A stretch of DNA of 64,000 nt from Pedobacter cryoconitis (GTDB lineage: Bacteria > Bacteroidota > Bacteroidia > Sphingobacteriales > Sphingobacteriaceae): NCBI RefSeq assembly GCF_001590605.1, contig NZ_CP014504.1:2604001-2668000 (forward strand). Reading direction: 5' to 3'. The notes beneath the pieces were generated by a model. That model had not been told where the DNA came from, did no database searches, and saw only the letters and a list, made by a program, of their open reading frames with translations. A program made the translations under genes and the position numbers. Positions 28,501 to 36,400 of this stretch are shown one piece after another. Each line of letters begins with the position of its first letter. Within the stretch, counting starts at the first letter, position 1.

Positions 28501-30438
28501 GTTGTCTGCAATAATTACACTGGCAGCGGTATCCGTTAAGATATAGCTGATCCTGGTATCCGGATATTCAGGATCTATAGGCACATAAGCAGCGCCTGCC
28601 TTTAGTATTCCAAGAATACCTGTCATCATTTCCAATGACCTGCTCAGACAGACAGGTACCAGCGTTTCAGTGGTTACCCCTTTAATCTGCAGGTAATGAG
28701 CCAATTGATTCGCCTGCTCATCTAATTCTTTATAGGTCATCGACCGGTCTTCAAAAACGATAGCAATCGCGTCTGGTGTAGCCGCAACCTGCGCACTGAA
28801 ATGATCCAGTACAGTTGCGCCATCTGGTTTTAACAGGCTATCTGCTGCTGAGAAAGAAAAAAGCAATTGTTTTTTTTCAGCAGCATCCAGCATTTGTAAA
28901 TTGCTGATTCTTTCAGCAGGTGTCTCCACAATAGCCTGTAACAGCTGTTTAAAGTGGACCACCATGCGCGCAATCGTTTCTTCGCGGTAAAGATCTGTAC
29001 AGTATTCAATCGCACCAGAAAACCCTTCTGCTGTTTCACGAAGGGTGAGCGTAAAATCAAACTGTACCTTAGTCTGCTCCATCGGCTCTGCTGAAAGTAC
29101 CACATCCTGTAGCTCCAAATCACCGTCTCCAGGGATATTCAACAGGGTAAAACAAACCTGGAATAGTGGGTTACGGCTCAAATCACGTTCTTTCACCACA
29201 GCTTCCACTATTTTTTCCAGTGGAAGATCCTGATGCTGATAAGCATTCAGCGTTGTATCTTTTACCTGTTGCAGTAAAGCTTCAAAGGAAGGATTTTCCC
29301 CAAGATCACTGCGCAAGGCCAGCGTATTCACAAAAAAACCAACTAAACCTTCTAATTCCTGCTGCGTCCTTCCTGCTGTAGGTGAACCAACGCAGATATC
29401 ATGCTGACCCGTATACCGGTACAACAAGACCTTAAACGCAGTAAGCAAGGTCATAAACAGCGTTGAATCATGCTTGCGGGATAAAACATTTAGTCTATCT
29501 GCCAGACCAAGGTCCATCACAAACTCAATAACTGCACCTTTTGAACTTTGAACTGCCGGACGTATAAAATCAGCAGGCAAAAACAATGTAGTTACCTCAC
29601 TAAGTTTCTTTTTCCAGTAATCCAGGTGGAATTTCTCTACCTGTTCAGAAACCTGTTCCCGCTGCCAAACCGCATAATCTGCATATTGTATGTCAAGCTT
29701 AGGGAGCTCAACCGGTCTTTTTTCTATACCCGCATTATACCCCTCAATCAATTCATTTACAATAATCCCCAGAGACCAGCCATCCGAAGAAATATGGTGC
29801 ATCGTCACTGACAATACAAACTCTTCTTCTCCAAGGACGAACAGATAAGCACGTAACATATGGTCAGCCGCCAAGTTAAAAGGCGCATCTGTCAGCTCTT
29901 TAATCCCTGTTCGTAAAGCATTTGCATCATTTATGTAAAGAGGACTGTCAACGACAGCCAGCTTCCATTTATTTGCTGGTAAAATATGCTGATATGGTTT
30001 GCCATCTTCTGTAAGTATCACGGTTCTTAATACTTCATGACGATTTACGACCCCTTTCAGCGCCAGTTCCAGCACTTTTTTATCCAGCTTACCCTTCAGC
30101 CTTAAAATAGTTGGAATATGATACGCAGTACTGCCTTCCAATTGATCCAGGAACCAAAGACGTTCCTGACCAGATGAAAGTGGAATATGTTTGATTGTCC
30201 CCCTTTTAAAAGGTACAATATTATTTTCATCAGCAACAACTGTGGCGGCGCTATGCTTTTTGAAATAAGTGATCAGGTGTTCTTTCCTCAGCTTCAATTC
30301 ATCCATCAAACTGCTGTCTATCACCTGATCTTTGTGCATTTTAATTTTTAGCCGGTCGTCATCTAAAGTAATCTTGATACCAACATTATTCGCTTTATTC
30401 AGCAGCTCTACAACATCTATTAAATTAAAATTGGGCAT
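12508..30438 (-). CDS. Terminal NRPS, four modules with thioesterase (modules 9-12)
   Basis: A 5976-residue NRPS. Approximate domain order by residue: TubC-type docking (1-60); C (82-530, HHISSDGWS), A (540-1040), T (Ser near 1076), E (1150-1600); C (HHMLLDGWS near 1743), A, T (2604), E (motif HHLAVDVVSW near 2791); C (HHVLLDGWS near 3264), A, T (4119), E (4308); C (HHILLDGWS near 4783), A, T (GGLSLL near 5641), TE (5700-5976, GHSLGG near 5786). Three T domains before E domains have GGDSI; the last does not. Pocket codes are DAFWMGGTFK (Val), DIWELTADDK, DAWFLGNVVK (Leu) and DIWELTADDK. The first C domain is LCL-like, so it must accept an L-configured peptide, which fits the preceding module 8 without an E domain. 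It starts 32 nt after the upstream NRPS gene and is probably co-transcribed. Product release (cyclisation or hydrolysis) cannot be decided from sequence. Confidence 0.97.
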   Translation of the reverse strand: MPNFNLIDVVELLNKANNVGIKITLDDDRLKIKMHKDQVIDSSLMDELKLRKEHLITYFKKHSAATVVADENNIVPFKRGTIKHIPLSSGQERLWFLDQLEGSTAYHIPTILRLKGKLDKKVLELALKGVVNRHEVLRTVILTEDGKPYQHILPANKWKLAVVDSPLYINDANALRTGIKELTDAPFNLAADHMLRAYLFVLGEEEFVLSVTMHHISSDGWSLGIIVNELIEGYNAGIEKRPVELPKLDIQYADYAVWQREQVSEQVEKFHLDYWKKKLSEVTTLFLPADFIRPAVQSSKGAVIEFVMDLGLADRLNVLSRKHDSTLFMTLLTAFKVLLYRYTGQHDICVGSPTAGRTQQELEGLVGFFVNTLALRSDLGENPSFEALLQQVKDTTLNAYQHQDLPLEKIVEAVVKERDLSRNPLFQVCFTLLNIPGDGDLELQDVVLSAEPMEQTKVQFDFTLTLRETAEGFSGAIEYCTDLYREETIARMVVHFKQLLQAIVETPAERISNLQMLDAAEKKQLLFSFSAADSLLKPDGATVLDHFSAQVAATPDAIAIVFEDRSMTYKELDEQANQLAHYLQIKGVTTETLVPVCLSRSLEMMTGILGILKAGAAYVPIDPEYPDTRISYILTDTAASVIIADNSSKAKLIQLADHVEVILLDQDWQEIGAHSKRPLNLSLTAENLAYVIYTSGSTGMPKGVLVMHGNIVSLVKNVTYVSLSKEDVLLSTGSPSFDATTFEYWSMLLNGGRLILCPENKLLDSSLLKEEIRIHGVTKMWFTSSWFNQLIDTDISVFEGLSVIMAGGEKLSDKHVSKMKETYPDIQLINGYGPTENTTFSLTYTIDNRGSIPIGRPLDNRTVYILDHYLHPVPAGVRGEIYLGGSGLSRGYLNRPELTAEKFVANPFNEGEMLYRTGDLGCWLADGNVEFLGRIDDQVKIRGYRIELGEIESALENSGLVKQAVVLAKADQLGNKRLIGYVVPAHVFDRDQFMTYLKDKLPEYMVPALWIPLTEMPLTANGKTDKKALPEPSDILVSSNAYAAPRNLMEQTIAGIWQDLLSVPQVGIHDNFFELGGDSIITIQAVSRAKRAGYELQPKDLFIYQTIEKLAALLLARKNTEITAEQGKLSGIAGLLPIQQWFFEQTGPFPSHFNQHILLTIDKDTDVGSLSDAVTQLVEFHDTLRFSYASGTNGWEQIYGHEAGQLEIVDLQQLPASELSTAIEDSCEQVQGSLAIEKGVLFKAVLLLTPATDNNHRLLFVSHHLAIDGVSWRILLEDLRLLLLHPGQPAAIVLSHKSSSYRQWYSALEEYGQRGRLLNQQAYWENARTEYYPLRTEKESDGGLTLADTTSYTVSLDQAMTKRLLQDSPRAYHTEINDILLCALALTLSAWNSNRKVSIGLEGHGREDIAEGIDTSRTIGWFTSMYPILLEVEDSADLGSLLKSVKEQLRLVPDKGIGYGVLKYINKVSSLSGKEPWDIIFNYLGQMDNVVSTEDLLDGANENSGTDVHETYPVREKLSLNSIVQGGKLAITWTYSTQYFTAQGIQSLSDSYVSNLEKLIAHCADKPHASFTPSDYNLGGEITNEELDNFLEEDYNGSPRHTNVESIYRLSGLQEGMLFHSIYDGQAGAYIEQFTGELLNLDVPAFLKSWEYLLHHHSILRTGFYYDRFSVPIQCVYREVALPVTLLDYSGLDEDAQNQAIITYEADSKLKGFDFETAPLISITLMRLDDKRHRLLWNFHHMLLDGWSIPILLEKLLMAYEALFAGDPLPVISKDSYEDYIRYTERRDQEQEMLYWSNYLKGVSEGCLLPFVNTTVNRNKGIGVYRELPFRLDAASSAKLFHFAQRNRITTNTLMQGVWAYLLYRYTGRPDVIFGVTVSGRPEDLPGVEWAIGMYINTLPLYTSVDITAGIAQWLQELQMNQLQSREYQHTPLNVTQRWAKVEGDLFDSLIVFENYPPSKVVEGSSGHLELENAAMQEQTNYPLSLIVSAGEELGIMFSYNSSLIEKNYVEAIAGHCEQVLQQLLIHETGTLAAIELLNAQESEQLLKTFNDTDRVYPQEQTVIDIFEARVLNYPLSPAIVFEDTVYTYQELDERSNQLAGYLRSKGVVIDTLVPICLARSAEMAVAILGVLKAGGAYVPVDPGYPEERISFMLEDTNALVVVTSSDLKTSIGAFASADTILLDTDWDKISTWAATAPLNPAKPGDLAYVIYTSGSTGKPKGVMVEHAGMLNHLYAKINDLQLTAETVVAFTASYTFDISVWQLFSALLCGGKTVIYSSARILEPAILIDAVETDEITILELVPSYLNAVLQENTLAQLNKLSYLLVTGEAVSQPLLAQWFAHPHYGRIPVVNAYGPTEASDDICHHIMYETPSRINVPVGKPVQNMRIYVLSSGDQLCPVGVPGEICVSGIGVSRGYLNRADLTASRFVRTPFEATGRMYRTGDLGRWLPDGTVEYLGRIDDQVKIRGFRIELGEIENVLQQHDAIVQAAVIVKTDESGNKRLVAYVVTEGDFDREATVSWLKNHLPEYMVPGLFVALDELPLTGNGKIDRKGLPDPDMGSLQTGTYTAPRNEQETILATIWQELLHIPKVGIYDNFFELGGDSIITIQVVSRARRAGFSLHPRDLFVHQTIAGLSASLLTEAESAASGEQGLLEGESGLLPIQQHYFESGVTEISHYNQDVLLSIGKNVPVEVVSSAISQLIAAHDVLRFSYEQTTDGWKQVYGNYAGALEICDLRHIPAADLPVVIAEHNAQYQTSLELTTGIVLRTVLLLTPDTELKNRLLLVVHHLAVDVVSWRILLEDLELLLSKESLPSYKTTSYRQWYQALVTYGARQSVQQQRRYWEHTVAAAQPMRTVQEWSGILTGADIEQHTVVLDAALTRQLLQDVPRAYHTVINDVLLTALALTLTQWNAHAQVIIGLEGHGREDFIPGIDISRTVGWFTNLYPVMLSVAAGADYGSHLKNVKEQLRQIPDKGLGFGVLKYIDRVPSLQGVDPWQVEFNYLGQLDNLVQEEGNTNLSGATEATGSSTAESYPVRELLSVNSMIQGGELRMNWSYSNRHFTAAALTEIADSYLENLKKLITHAVAVELPVSTPSDYNLGEEITNEELDKFLDATYNGAPRRLQLESISRLSGLQEGMLFHSLYDDQAGAYSKQFSCILIKPDIDAFVQSWYGILKRHSILRSGFNYNEFKIPVQCVYHEVKIPVDILDCSQLNSTEQEQYVGDYEAADLKKGFDFTAAPLMRICFIKLDNERYYMLWSHHHVLLDGWSMPIVMEELLTNYENLVSGKPMPVLAADRYEDYIRYIERQDKEQATTYWRNYLNGLEEASLLPFVMNSADRTKSHSGYGEEMFQLDAEFTSRLTRYAQQNRVTINTLMQGVWSYLLSCYTGRKNVAFGVVVSGRPENLAGVESAVGMYINTLPLHGKIDLTQDFAAGLQQIQSEQLESRAYQYNSLSEIQRLSGITGDLFDTLLVFENYPVSETLNTKPWKLQLENVSSEEHTNYPLSVIIMAGKQIDFLLSHNNLITQHYVKSIANHLKTILEQIASAVKPLKVGELNLLTAGEQQQILYDFNAKNISLLPSESVVELFALAAATQVNHPAVITGTEVMSYRELNEQSSRFAHYLRKKGVTKGTLVPVCQERSAGIIVTMLAILKAGGAYVPIDPGYPADRIQYILADSGADLLICNAKISAALGSVKGLEFIHPEDLTAELKQYPVTAPLLHIGLEDLVYVIYTSGSTGQPKGVKITHAGLSNLINWHHERYHLTRDSKTTTAAGVGFDAFGWEIWPALSIGAALYVVDDEQRLSPSGLVDYYMEQGITHSFLSTILIPEFIEASRNRVLELKYLLAGGDKLAAVNMDGLSYKIINNYGPTENSVVTTSYELSAEYSESAPPIGIPVSHTQLYILNAANKISPVGVPGELCISGVGLATGYLNRESLTEEKFVTNPFSTNYGGRMYRSGDLARWLPDGNIEYLGRIDDQVKIRGYRIELGEIENVLQQNAGVKHVVVLVKSDDRGHKQLVGYIVPEGPFDKGGLIAYLKDRLPDYMVPALWVSLDQLPLTSNGKVDKKMLPEPDISTLLTESYASPSTPAEQALVEIWQDLLRLEQVGIHDNFFELGGDSIITIQVVSRAKRAGYEFQPKDLFVQQTIAGLSKLLQERAHVVSYAEEGFLTGNSGLLPIQQWYFDLETPAVSHFNQHVLLTVSKQINPAVISDAVLQLAYYHDALRFTYTKNENHWEQAYGSYTGAMETIDLGEMTTADAAAAIKQFGQEAQCSLDIEQGIIFRSLLFLTPEKDQDNRLLLLVHHLAVDGVSWRILLEDLGLLIKQPGKNAVSVLGSKSASYRQWYQALEGYGKTISKQHAYWIDVAANYVPLPEDHDYTGRLTLNDMGTKVTRLNNIVTQRLLQEVLQAYHAEINDVLLSALAVALSKWSGISRISIGLEGHGREDIMAGIDTSRTVGWFTNLYPVSLETEAGRDIGYALKSVKEQLRKIPAKGIGFGVLKYIEKLPALQGQGSWNIVFNYLGQLDNMVSEQGEIGMANEQAGDSVSADYPATDKLSVNTMIQGGELLFDWSYSTKHYDEANIDILVDLYMEQLQNLISHCAEQVSPAFTPFDYGLNGLVTVNELDKFLEEDDQGVPRKARLESLYRLGGLQEGMLFHELYNEQGAFTEQLSCDLINLQTDKFIRSWEILIKQHSILRTGFYHDVFSIPVQCVYQEAALLSTLLDYRGKSAAEQEKAIAEFEQADRLKGFDLKAAPLMRICLIRLSDTQYRMLWSFHHILLDGWSVPVLLAELFANYEQLEAEKPVEEQPADRYEDYIRFIEKQDKEQTAGYWRNYLAPIEEGCLLPFVSATADRTRGVGMNESITTFDVVMTEQISTYAKQQHLTVNSLMQGVWAYLLYRYTGRTDVIYGVTVSGRPEDLPGIERKVGMYINTLPLYISVDLSMDISIWLQKIQQGQLESREYQYTTLNDIQRLTNIKGDLFDTSIVFQNYPVSESDLQKGGELEVSDLVVHPQTNYPLTINVITGRETNLLFVHNDELLDTRAVDRMMGHFKQVLLQLVEKGVKTWKEVELMTAQEAEQLLVTFNNKVVAYPATQTLVGLFIGQAATMPDTPAIVFEQQTWSYRKLDEASGKLANYLRSKGVKTDTLVPLFLERSAEMVIAILGVMKAGGAYVPLDTTYPAERISYILGDTKASMVITTAAISSRIYTVSDIPLVLLDQDIAIIDRYPVAIAAGEVKPGDLAYVIYTSGSTGQPKGVMVEHAGMLNHLYAKVNDLQLNAESVVAFTASYTFDISVWQIFSALLSGGHTIIYPSELLLQPAALLDKVEENGVTILELVPSYLTAVLREELTTKLEKLQYLLVTGETVSQPLLAQWFGHPDFGRIPVVNAYGPTEASDDICHYIMYETPAQLNIPLGSPIQNLQVYVLNNELNLCPIGVTGEICVAGIGVSRGYLNRPDLTAAKFIPNPFHAAGKMYRTGDLGRWLPDGNIEYLGRMDDQVKVRGFRIELGEIENVLQQYEEINQAVVVVKDDANGNKRLVAYLATKPAYDKDSMLSWLKGVLPEYMVPSFFITLAELPLTPNGKIDKKALPDPDTNELLTTAYVAPRNHLQGELAEIWQHMLGIPRIGIYDNFFELGGLSLLVIGLISVIKKEIGVKVQVKDIFNYPTIHQLAEFIQLRTEDSGATTGIQPDAQRYSDHVVLLNDGPVSFPVFMLPGAAGVCEVYSALGQALNETCALYGLQMPGVFEGEAPEQELTVIAGRNISWMKEVQPVGPYRFIGHSLGGILIHEMTKQLEAAGEQVQAGIILDKDTTTESSFHGGDDNGEVLFRLAMLVFELGSIVTKPYPEWIWKLKEGFSLADREKIMPAITPIVLENIGNNQHYTSFILRILNLVISNAFLEYTVTGQINASLFIVKAEETLWEENSLTLGWENFAAATQAITVPGDHDSLVGNAHVQVLGAELTAYLQQFKG
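16501..21060 (-). other. Module 11: C - A (Leu) - T - E
   Basis: DCL-type C domain (HHVLLDGWS). A pocket DAWFLGNVVK is an exact match to the classical Leu code. The T domain has FFELGGDSI (about 18070-18100) and is followed by an E domain with intact HHLAVDGVSW near 17490-17530, predicting D-Leu. Confidence 0.9.
21061..25620 (-). other. Module 10: C - A (basic X) - T - E with altered HHxxxDG
   Basis: DCL-type C domain (HHMLLDGWS) and A pocket DIWELTADDK. The A-T part (22611-24210) is almost identical to module 7. The E domain reads HHLAVDVVSW (about 22047-22080): the Gly of HHxxxDG is Val, while the two His and the Asp are kept. The residue may be incompletely or not epimerised; the next C domain is still of the DCL type. 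Confidence 0.88.
22611..24210. repeat. A-T cassette repeat, copy in module 10
   Basis: This 1.6-kb stretch aligns to 35165-36764 at a constant offset of 12554 nt with no indels and only scattered substitutions, many of them silent. It covers the A domain and the conserved first half of the T domain. Outside these limits similarity falls to that of ordinary paralogous modules. Confidence 0.9.
25621..30438 (-). other. Module 9: docking - C - A (Val) - T - E
   Basis: The LCL-like C domain starts at IPLSSGQERLW and has HHISSDGWS. A pocket: D235 A236 F239 W278 M299 G301 G322 T330 F331, i.e. DAFWMGGTFK, one residue from the Val code DAFWIGGTFK. The T domain has FFELGGDSI (about 27195-27235) and the E domain HHLAIDGVSW near 26620-26660, predicting D-Val. 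Confidence 0.9.
30259..30438 (-). other. TubC-type (beta-hairpin) N-terminal docking domain
   Basis: The first ~60 residues (MPNFNLIDVVELLNKANNVG, then IKITLDDDRLKIKM and a charged helix ending HLITYFKK) match the TubC_N docking fold: helix, beta-hairpin, helix. It sits ahead of the first C domain and should bind the C-terminal tail of the preceding synthetase. Confidence 0.85.
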
Positions 30439-30470
30439 AATTATGTTTTTTATAGGTAAGGTTCTTAGGT

Positions 30471-33400
30471 TTATAATTCTATTGTTGTGGAATCTTCATC
30501 ATCCAGGTCATCGTTATTGATATTGATATATTTAGCCAGTGCATCGATCGTGGTGAGCTCAAATAGCGTCCTTACAGACACTTCTACCTGCAATTCTTTA
30601 CGGATAGCTGAAATCATCCGCATCACCTGCAACGAATGCCCGCCCAGTTCAAAGAAGTTATCATGGACACCAACCTGTACCAAACCGAGCAGTTCCTGCC
30701 AGATCGCAGCCAGATTTTGTTCAATTTCATTTCTTGGGGCAACATATTCGCTCGCTGTCATTGCATTCATATCAGGTTCAGGGAGCGCTCTTTTGTCGAT
30801 TTTACCATTACTGGTTAAAGGAAGCTGATCCAATACCACCCATAAAGCTGGAACCATGTAATCAGGCAATCTGCTTTTCAGGAACATGACTACGCCCTCC
30901 TGATCAAAAGCCCCGTTTTCAGGAACTACGTAACCAACAAGCCGTTTATTGCCATAATCATCCTGTCTGGCCAGCACAGTCCCCTGAGCAACCAGAATAC
31001 TCTGTTCCAGCGCATTAACGATCTCACCCAGTTCAATTCTGAAACCGCGTATTTTTACCTGATCATCATTACGGCCTACATAAGTCAGGTTACCGTCCGG
31101 CAGTAACCGGCAGAGATCTCCTGTTTTATACATGCGTTCTCCGCTTACAAAAGGATCAGCCATAAAGCTCGCAGCAGTTTGTTCAGGAAGGTTTAAATAA
31201 CCTCTGGTCACCTGTACACCAGCGATATACAGCTCTCCTGTTACCCCCGATGGAACCAGGCGCAATTGTTCATCCAGCAGATAAGCCCTGGTATTCCCTA
31301 CAGGCCGGCCAATCGGTACTCCATCCTGATGCGGTACATCATTTTTAGGATATTCATACCTGATCGCTACAATCGATGTTTCTGTAGGCCCGTATTCGTT
31401 ATAGAACGCTACATAAGGCTTCCATTTTTCTGCGAGTGAAACACGGCAGTATTCACCACCTGAAACGATACGTTTAAGCCCGCCATAACTGCCAGCATTC
31501 ATAGTTTCCAGGAATCCTGGAGTTGCATCAATGTGTGTGATTTTTTCACGGATCAGCAGATTTTCAAGTGCTGAAGGATCAAGACGGGTTGCTTCATCCA
31601 GCTGCACCACAGTACCACCATTAAATAAAGCAAGGAAGATCTGCTCTACCGAAGCATCAAAATTATAGTTAGAGAACTGCAGGACTTTATCGCTGTCGTC
31701 CATCTTATATTTTTCACCCAGATAGCTCAGCAGATTGACTACTCCACCATGCTCTACCAACACCCCTTTTGGTAAGCCCGTTGAACCAGAAGTATAGATC
31801 ACATAAGCCAGATCAGAAGGTAAACGCTCCACGGATGGTGTTGTTAAAGCATATTCGGCAAGTACTGATTCCCTGTCATCCAATAAGATAACCGGCAACC
31901 CTGTTTCCGGTAAGAAAACGGTACTTTCTGTACTGCTCAGCACCATAGCTGCCCCTATATCCGAAAGGATATAAGCCGTACGTTCTGCCGGAGAATCCGG
32001 TAGAATAGGTACATAAGCCGCTCCTGCCTTCATAATCGCAAGCATTCCCACAATCATTTCAGGAGACCTTTCTATAAACAGCGGGATCAGCATATCAAGT
32101 TTTGCCCCCATACTAACCAGGTGATTAGCCAATTGATTAGAAAGCTCATTCAATTGACTGTAAGTAAGCTTTCTGTCTTCAAAAATTACTGCAGCTGCAG
32201 AAGGTGAGCGAAGTACTTGTTCTTCAAAAAGATCAATCATTGTTTTATCCGAAGGATAAGCAAACGAATGTGCTGAGCCTTTCAGCAACTCAGATCTTTC
32301 TGCTGCTGAGCTTATTTCAATGTCGTTTAAAGTCGCATTTTCTTGTGCGATGATAGACAATATTGCCGCTTTAAAATGTCCGGCGATAGCTGTTGCATAG
32401 GTTGTATCCAGCAGCGTGCTGTTGTAATTTAAAGTAATATTGGTCTCTTCACCTGTACCTATAACTAAACTGAGCGGATAATTACCTTGTTCGTTCATGC
32501 TGACACTTTCTGTTCCAAGTTGCCATGACTGTGCAGACAGCACTTTATCTACAGGGTAATTCTCAAACACCAGCAAACTATCAAATAATTCGCCTGATAC
32601 CGCAGACCATCTGCGGATATCATTTAACGTGGTATACTGATAGTTACGACTACTGATCTGATCAGCCTGCAGCTCTTGTAACCACGTAGAAACAGGTTTT
32701 AAAGCGTCTGTAGCAGCACGCAACGGCAAGGTATTGATATACATGCCAACTCTTTGTTCTACTCCTGGCAGATCATCCGGCCGGCCGGAAACAATGACAC
32801 CATACACCACGTCTTTATTTCCTGTATAACGGGATAATAGGTATGCCCAAACCCCTTGCATCAACGTATTCAGCGTAATATGGTTACGCTGTGCATAACG
32901 GGTAATGCTGGCTGTTATTTCACGGTCAAGATGCAGATTTTCATCTTTATACAAACCGATTCCTTTGGTACGGTCTGCATTCATACTGATGAAAGGCAGC
33001 AAGCTTGGTTCATCCAGACCAGCCAGATATTTTTTCCAGTAAGCCGTTGCCTCTTCTTTATCCTGACGTTCGATATAACGTATATAATCTTCATAACGGT
33101 CTTCCAGAACCGGTAACAACGTTTTTCCAGTAATCAGTTGTTCATAAACCTGGAGCAATCCGCCCAGCAAAACAGCCAGTGACCAGCCATCGAGCAGTAC
33201 GTGATGATAGGTCCAGAATAACCGGTAACGCTTCTCTCCCAAACGGATCAGGCAGATACGCATCAATGGTGCAGCAGTCAGATCAAAGGCTTTTAAACGG
33301 TCAGCCTGTTCATAATTATCAATAAACAGTTCCTGTTCTTCTTTGCTCATCCCGCTGCAATCCACCATATTGATTGGTGTTTTCGCATCACGATAAACGC

Positions 33401-36400
33401 ATTGTACAGGTATTTTAAATTCATTATAATAGAATGCACTGCGCAATACGCTATGGTTCTTCAATAACTGATCCCAGCTTTTAGCAAATATTTCTGGTTC
33501 AACACCGGTAAGTACAGTCGTGAATTGCTCGATATAAGCACCTGCATGCTCATCATATAAACTATGGAAAAGCATGCCTTCCTGCAAACCGCTCAGACGG
33601 GATATACTTTCCAGCTGCAATTTCCGTGGCGAACCATGATGGTCTGCATCCAGGAATTTATCCAGCTCCTGGTTCGTGATTTCTTCACCCAGATTATAGT
33701 CTGACGGCGTAAATACCGGAGTCTCTACAGTGATACAATGTGCAATCAGATTTTCCAGATTTTCCAGGTAAGCCGATGAGATTTCCGCGATGGCATCCGT
33801 GGTAAAATGACGGCTGCTAAAGCTCCAGTTTACCTGCAATTCTCCACCCTGGACCAAGCTGTTTACCGACAACAACTCCCTGACAGGATGACTGCCGGAG
33901 ATCGCTTTACCCGAAGATTCGGAGGCACCTGACAGCCATGAATTGTCTTCTTCTTTAACCAGGTTGTCCAGTTGTCCGAGGTAATTGAACTCTACTTGCC
34001 ATGGATCCGTCCCCTGTAAGGCGGCAACCTGAGCTATATATTTTAAAATTCCGTAACCCAGACCTTTATCAGGAACTAAGCGAAGTTGTTCTTTAATATG
34101 TTTCAACTGTAAACCAGCTTTCGCATCTGGAATAACGGACAGCATAACCGGGTATAAGCTGGTGAACCAGCCAACGGTACGACTAATGTCAACACCCGGA
34201 ATAAAGTCTTCCCTGCCATGTCCTTCCAGACCGACAACGATAGTGGAATGTTTATTCCAAACAGCCAAAGTCTGTGCTAGTGCGGTTAGTAATAAATCAT
34301 TGATCACCGTATGGTATGCACGGGGTACATCCTGCAATAACCGGCGTGTAGCTAAGGCATCCAGCTTCGTGGTATACTGCTGTATTTCTGCACCAGTTAT
34401 CGTTCCCGGCCACGCATGAACTGTACGCATTGGTCTTGCTGCTGCCACTACATTTTCCCAGTACCCGAGTTGATTCAGTACGCTATTTTTAGTACTGTAA
34501 TTCAACAATGCCTGGTACCACTGACGGTAAGAAGCAGTCTTAAATTGCGGTAATGTTTTTTGTGCTAACAATTGTTCAAAGTCTTCCAGCAGGATACGCC
34601 ATGAAACTCCATCTACTGCAAGGTGGTGAACCACGAGCAATAAGCGGTTTTGTGGTGTGGTATCCGGAGTCAGGATCAACACCGCACGTAAAAGTGTCCC
34701 TTTCAGGATATCCAGACTAGCCTGGTACCTGTCATTATGTATAGCAATAGTTTGTGCCAGTTCTGCCGATTTTAAGCTTCTCAGATCGTTTATCTCAAGC
34801 GGTCCGGCATCATTACCATAAACTTGTCTCCAACCCTCTCCTGTGTGCTCATATGCAAAACGCAGGGCATCATGTGCTGCGACTAGCTGACTGATGATTT
34901 CATTTAACCTTGATGAGGTAATGCTTTTGTCAATACTTAAGAAAACACTCTGGTTATAATGAGAAAGCGCTGTACTTCCAGATTCAAAATAATGTTGCTG
35001 AATTGGTAGTAAACCGCTCTCCCCTTCCAGTAGACCTTGTTCACCAGATGAAGCACTGGCTGCTTCCGCCGCCATACATGCAGATAAACCAGCAATGGTC
35101 TGATGGATAAACAAGTCACGCGGATGCAGGCTGAAACCTGCACGGCGCACACGGCTAACCACCTGAATCGTAATAATCGAGTCTCCACCCAGTTCAAAGA
35201 AATTATCATAGATCCCAACTTTCGGGATATGCAGTAATTCTTGCCAGATCGTAGCCAGAATCGTCTCCTGTTCATTACGCGGAGCGGTATAAGTACCCGT
35301 CTGTAAAGAACCCATATCCGGATCAGGTAGACCTTTACGGTCTATTTTACCATTCCCCGTTAAAGGCAACTCATCAAGCGCAACAAAAAGACCAGGAACC
35401 ATGTACTCCGGTAAGTGATTTTTAAGCCAGCTTACCGTGGCTTCTCTGTCGAAATCACCTTCAGTAACGACATAAGCGACTAAACGTTTATTTCCACTCT
35501 CATCAGTTTTCACAATTACCGCAGCCTGCACGATCGCATCGTGCTGCTGTAAGACATTTTCAATCTCTCCAAGCTCGATACGGAAACCACGGATTTTAAC
35601 CTGGTCATCGATACGGCCAAGATATTCAACCGTTCCATCAGGTAACCAGCGCCCTAAGTCTCCTGTTCGGTACATCCTGCCAGTTGCTTCAAAAGGCGTG
35701 CGTACAAAGCGCGAAGCAGTCAGGTCTCCCCTGTTCAGATAACCCCTGGACACCCCGATTCCTGATACGCAGATCTCACCCGGTACCCCCACTGGGCAAA
35801 GCTGATCACCAGAAGACAACACATAAATGCGCATATTCTGTACCGGTTTTCCTACCGGGACATTGATCCTTGAGGGCGTTTCATACATGATATGGTGACA
35901 GATATCATCTGATGCTTCAGTAGGCCCGTAAGCATTGACAACCGGGATCCGCGCGTAATGCGGATGCGCAAACCATTGCGCCAATAAAGGCTGGCTGACC
36001 GCTTCACCTGTCACTAATAAGTAAGACAATTTGTTTAACTGAGCCAATGTATTCTCCTGCAAGACAGCATTTAAATACGAAGGAACCAATTCTAAAATGG
36101 TAATTCCATCAGTTTCTACTGCATCAATCAGAATTGCAGGCTCCAGGATTCTTGCTGAAGAATAGATCACGGTTTTACCTCCGCAAAGCAAGGCTGAGAA
36201 CAGCTGCCAAACAGAAATATCAAAAGTATAAGAAGCAGTAAAGGCAACTACTGTTTCTGCTGTTAATTGTAAATCATTGATTTTCGCATAAAGGTGATTC
36301 AGCATACCTGCATGCTCTACCATTACCCCTTTCGGTTTCCCGGTAGAACCAGAAGTATAAATCACATAAGCCAGATCACCAGGTTTTGCAGGGTTCAATG

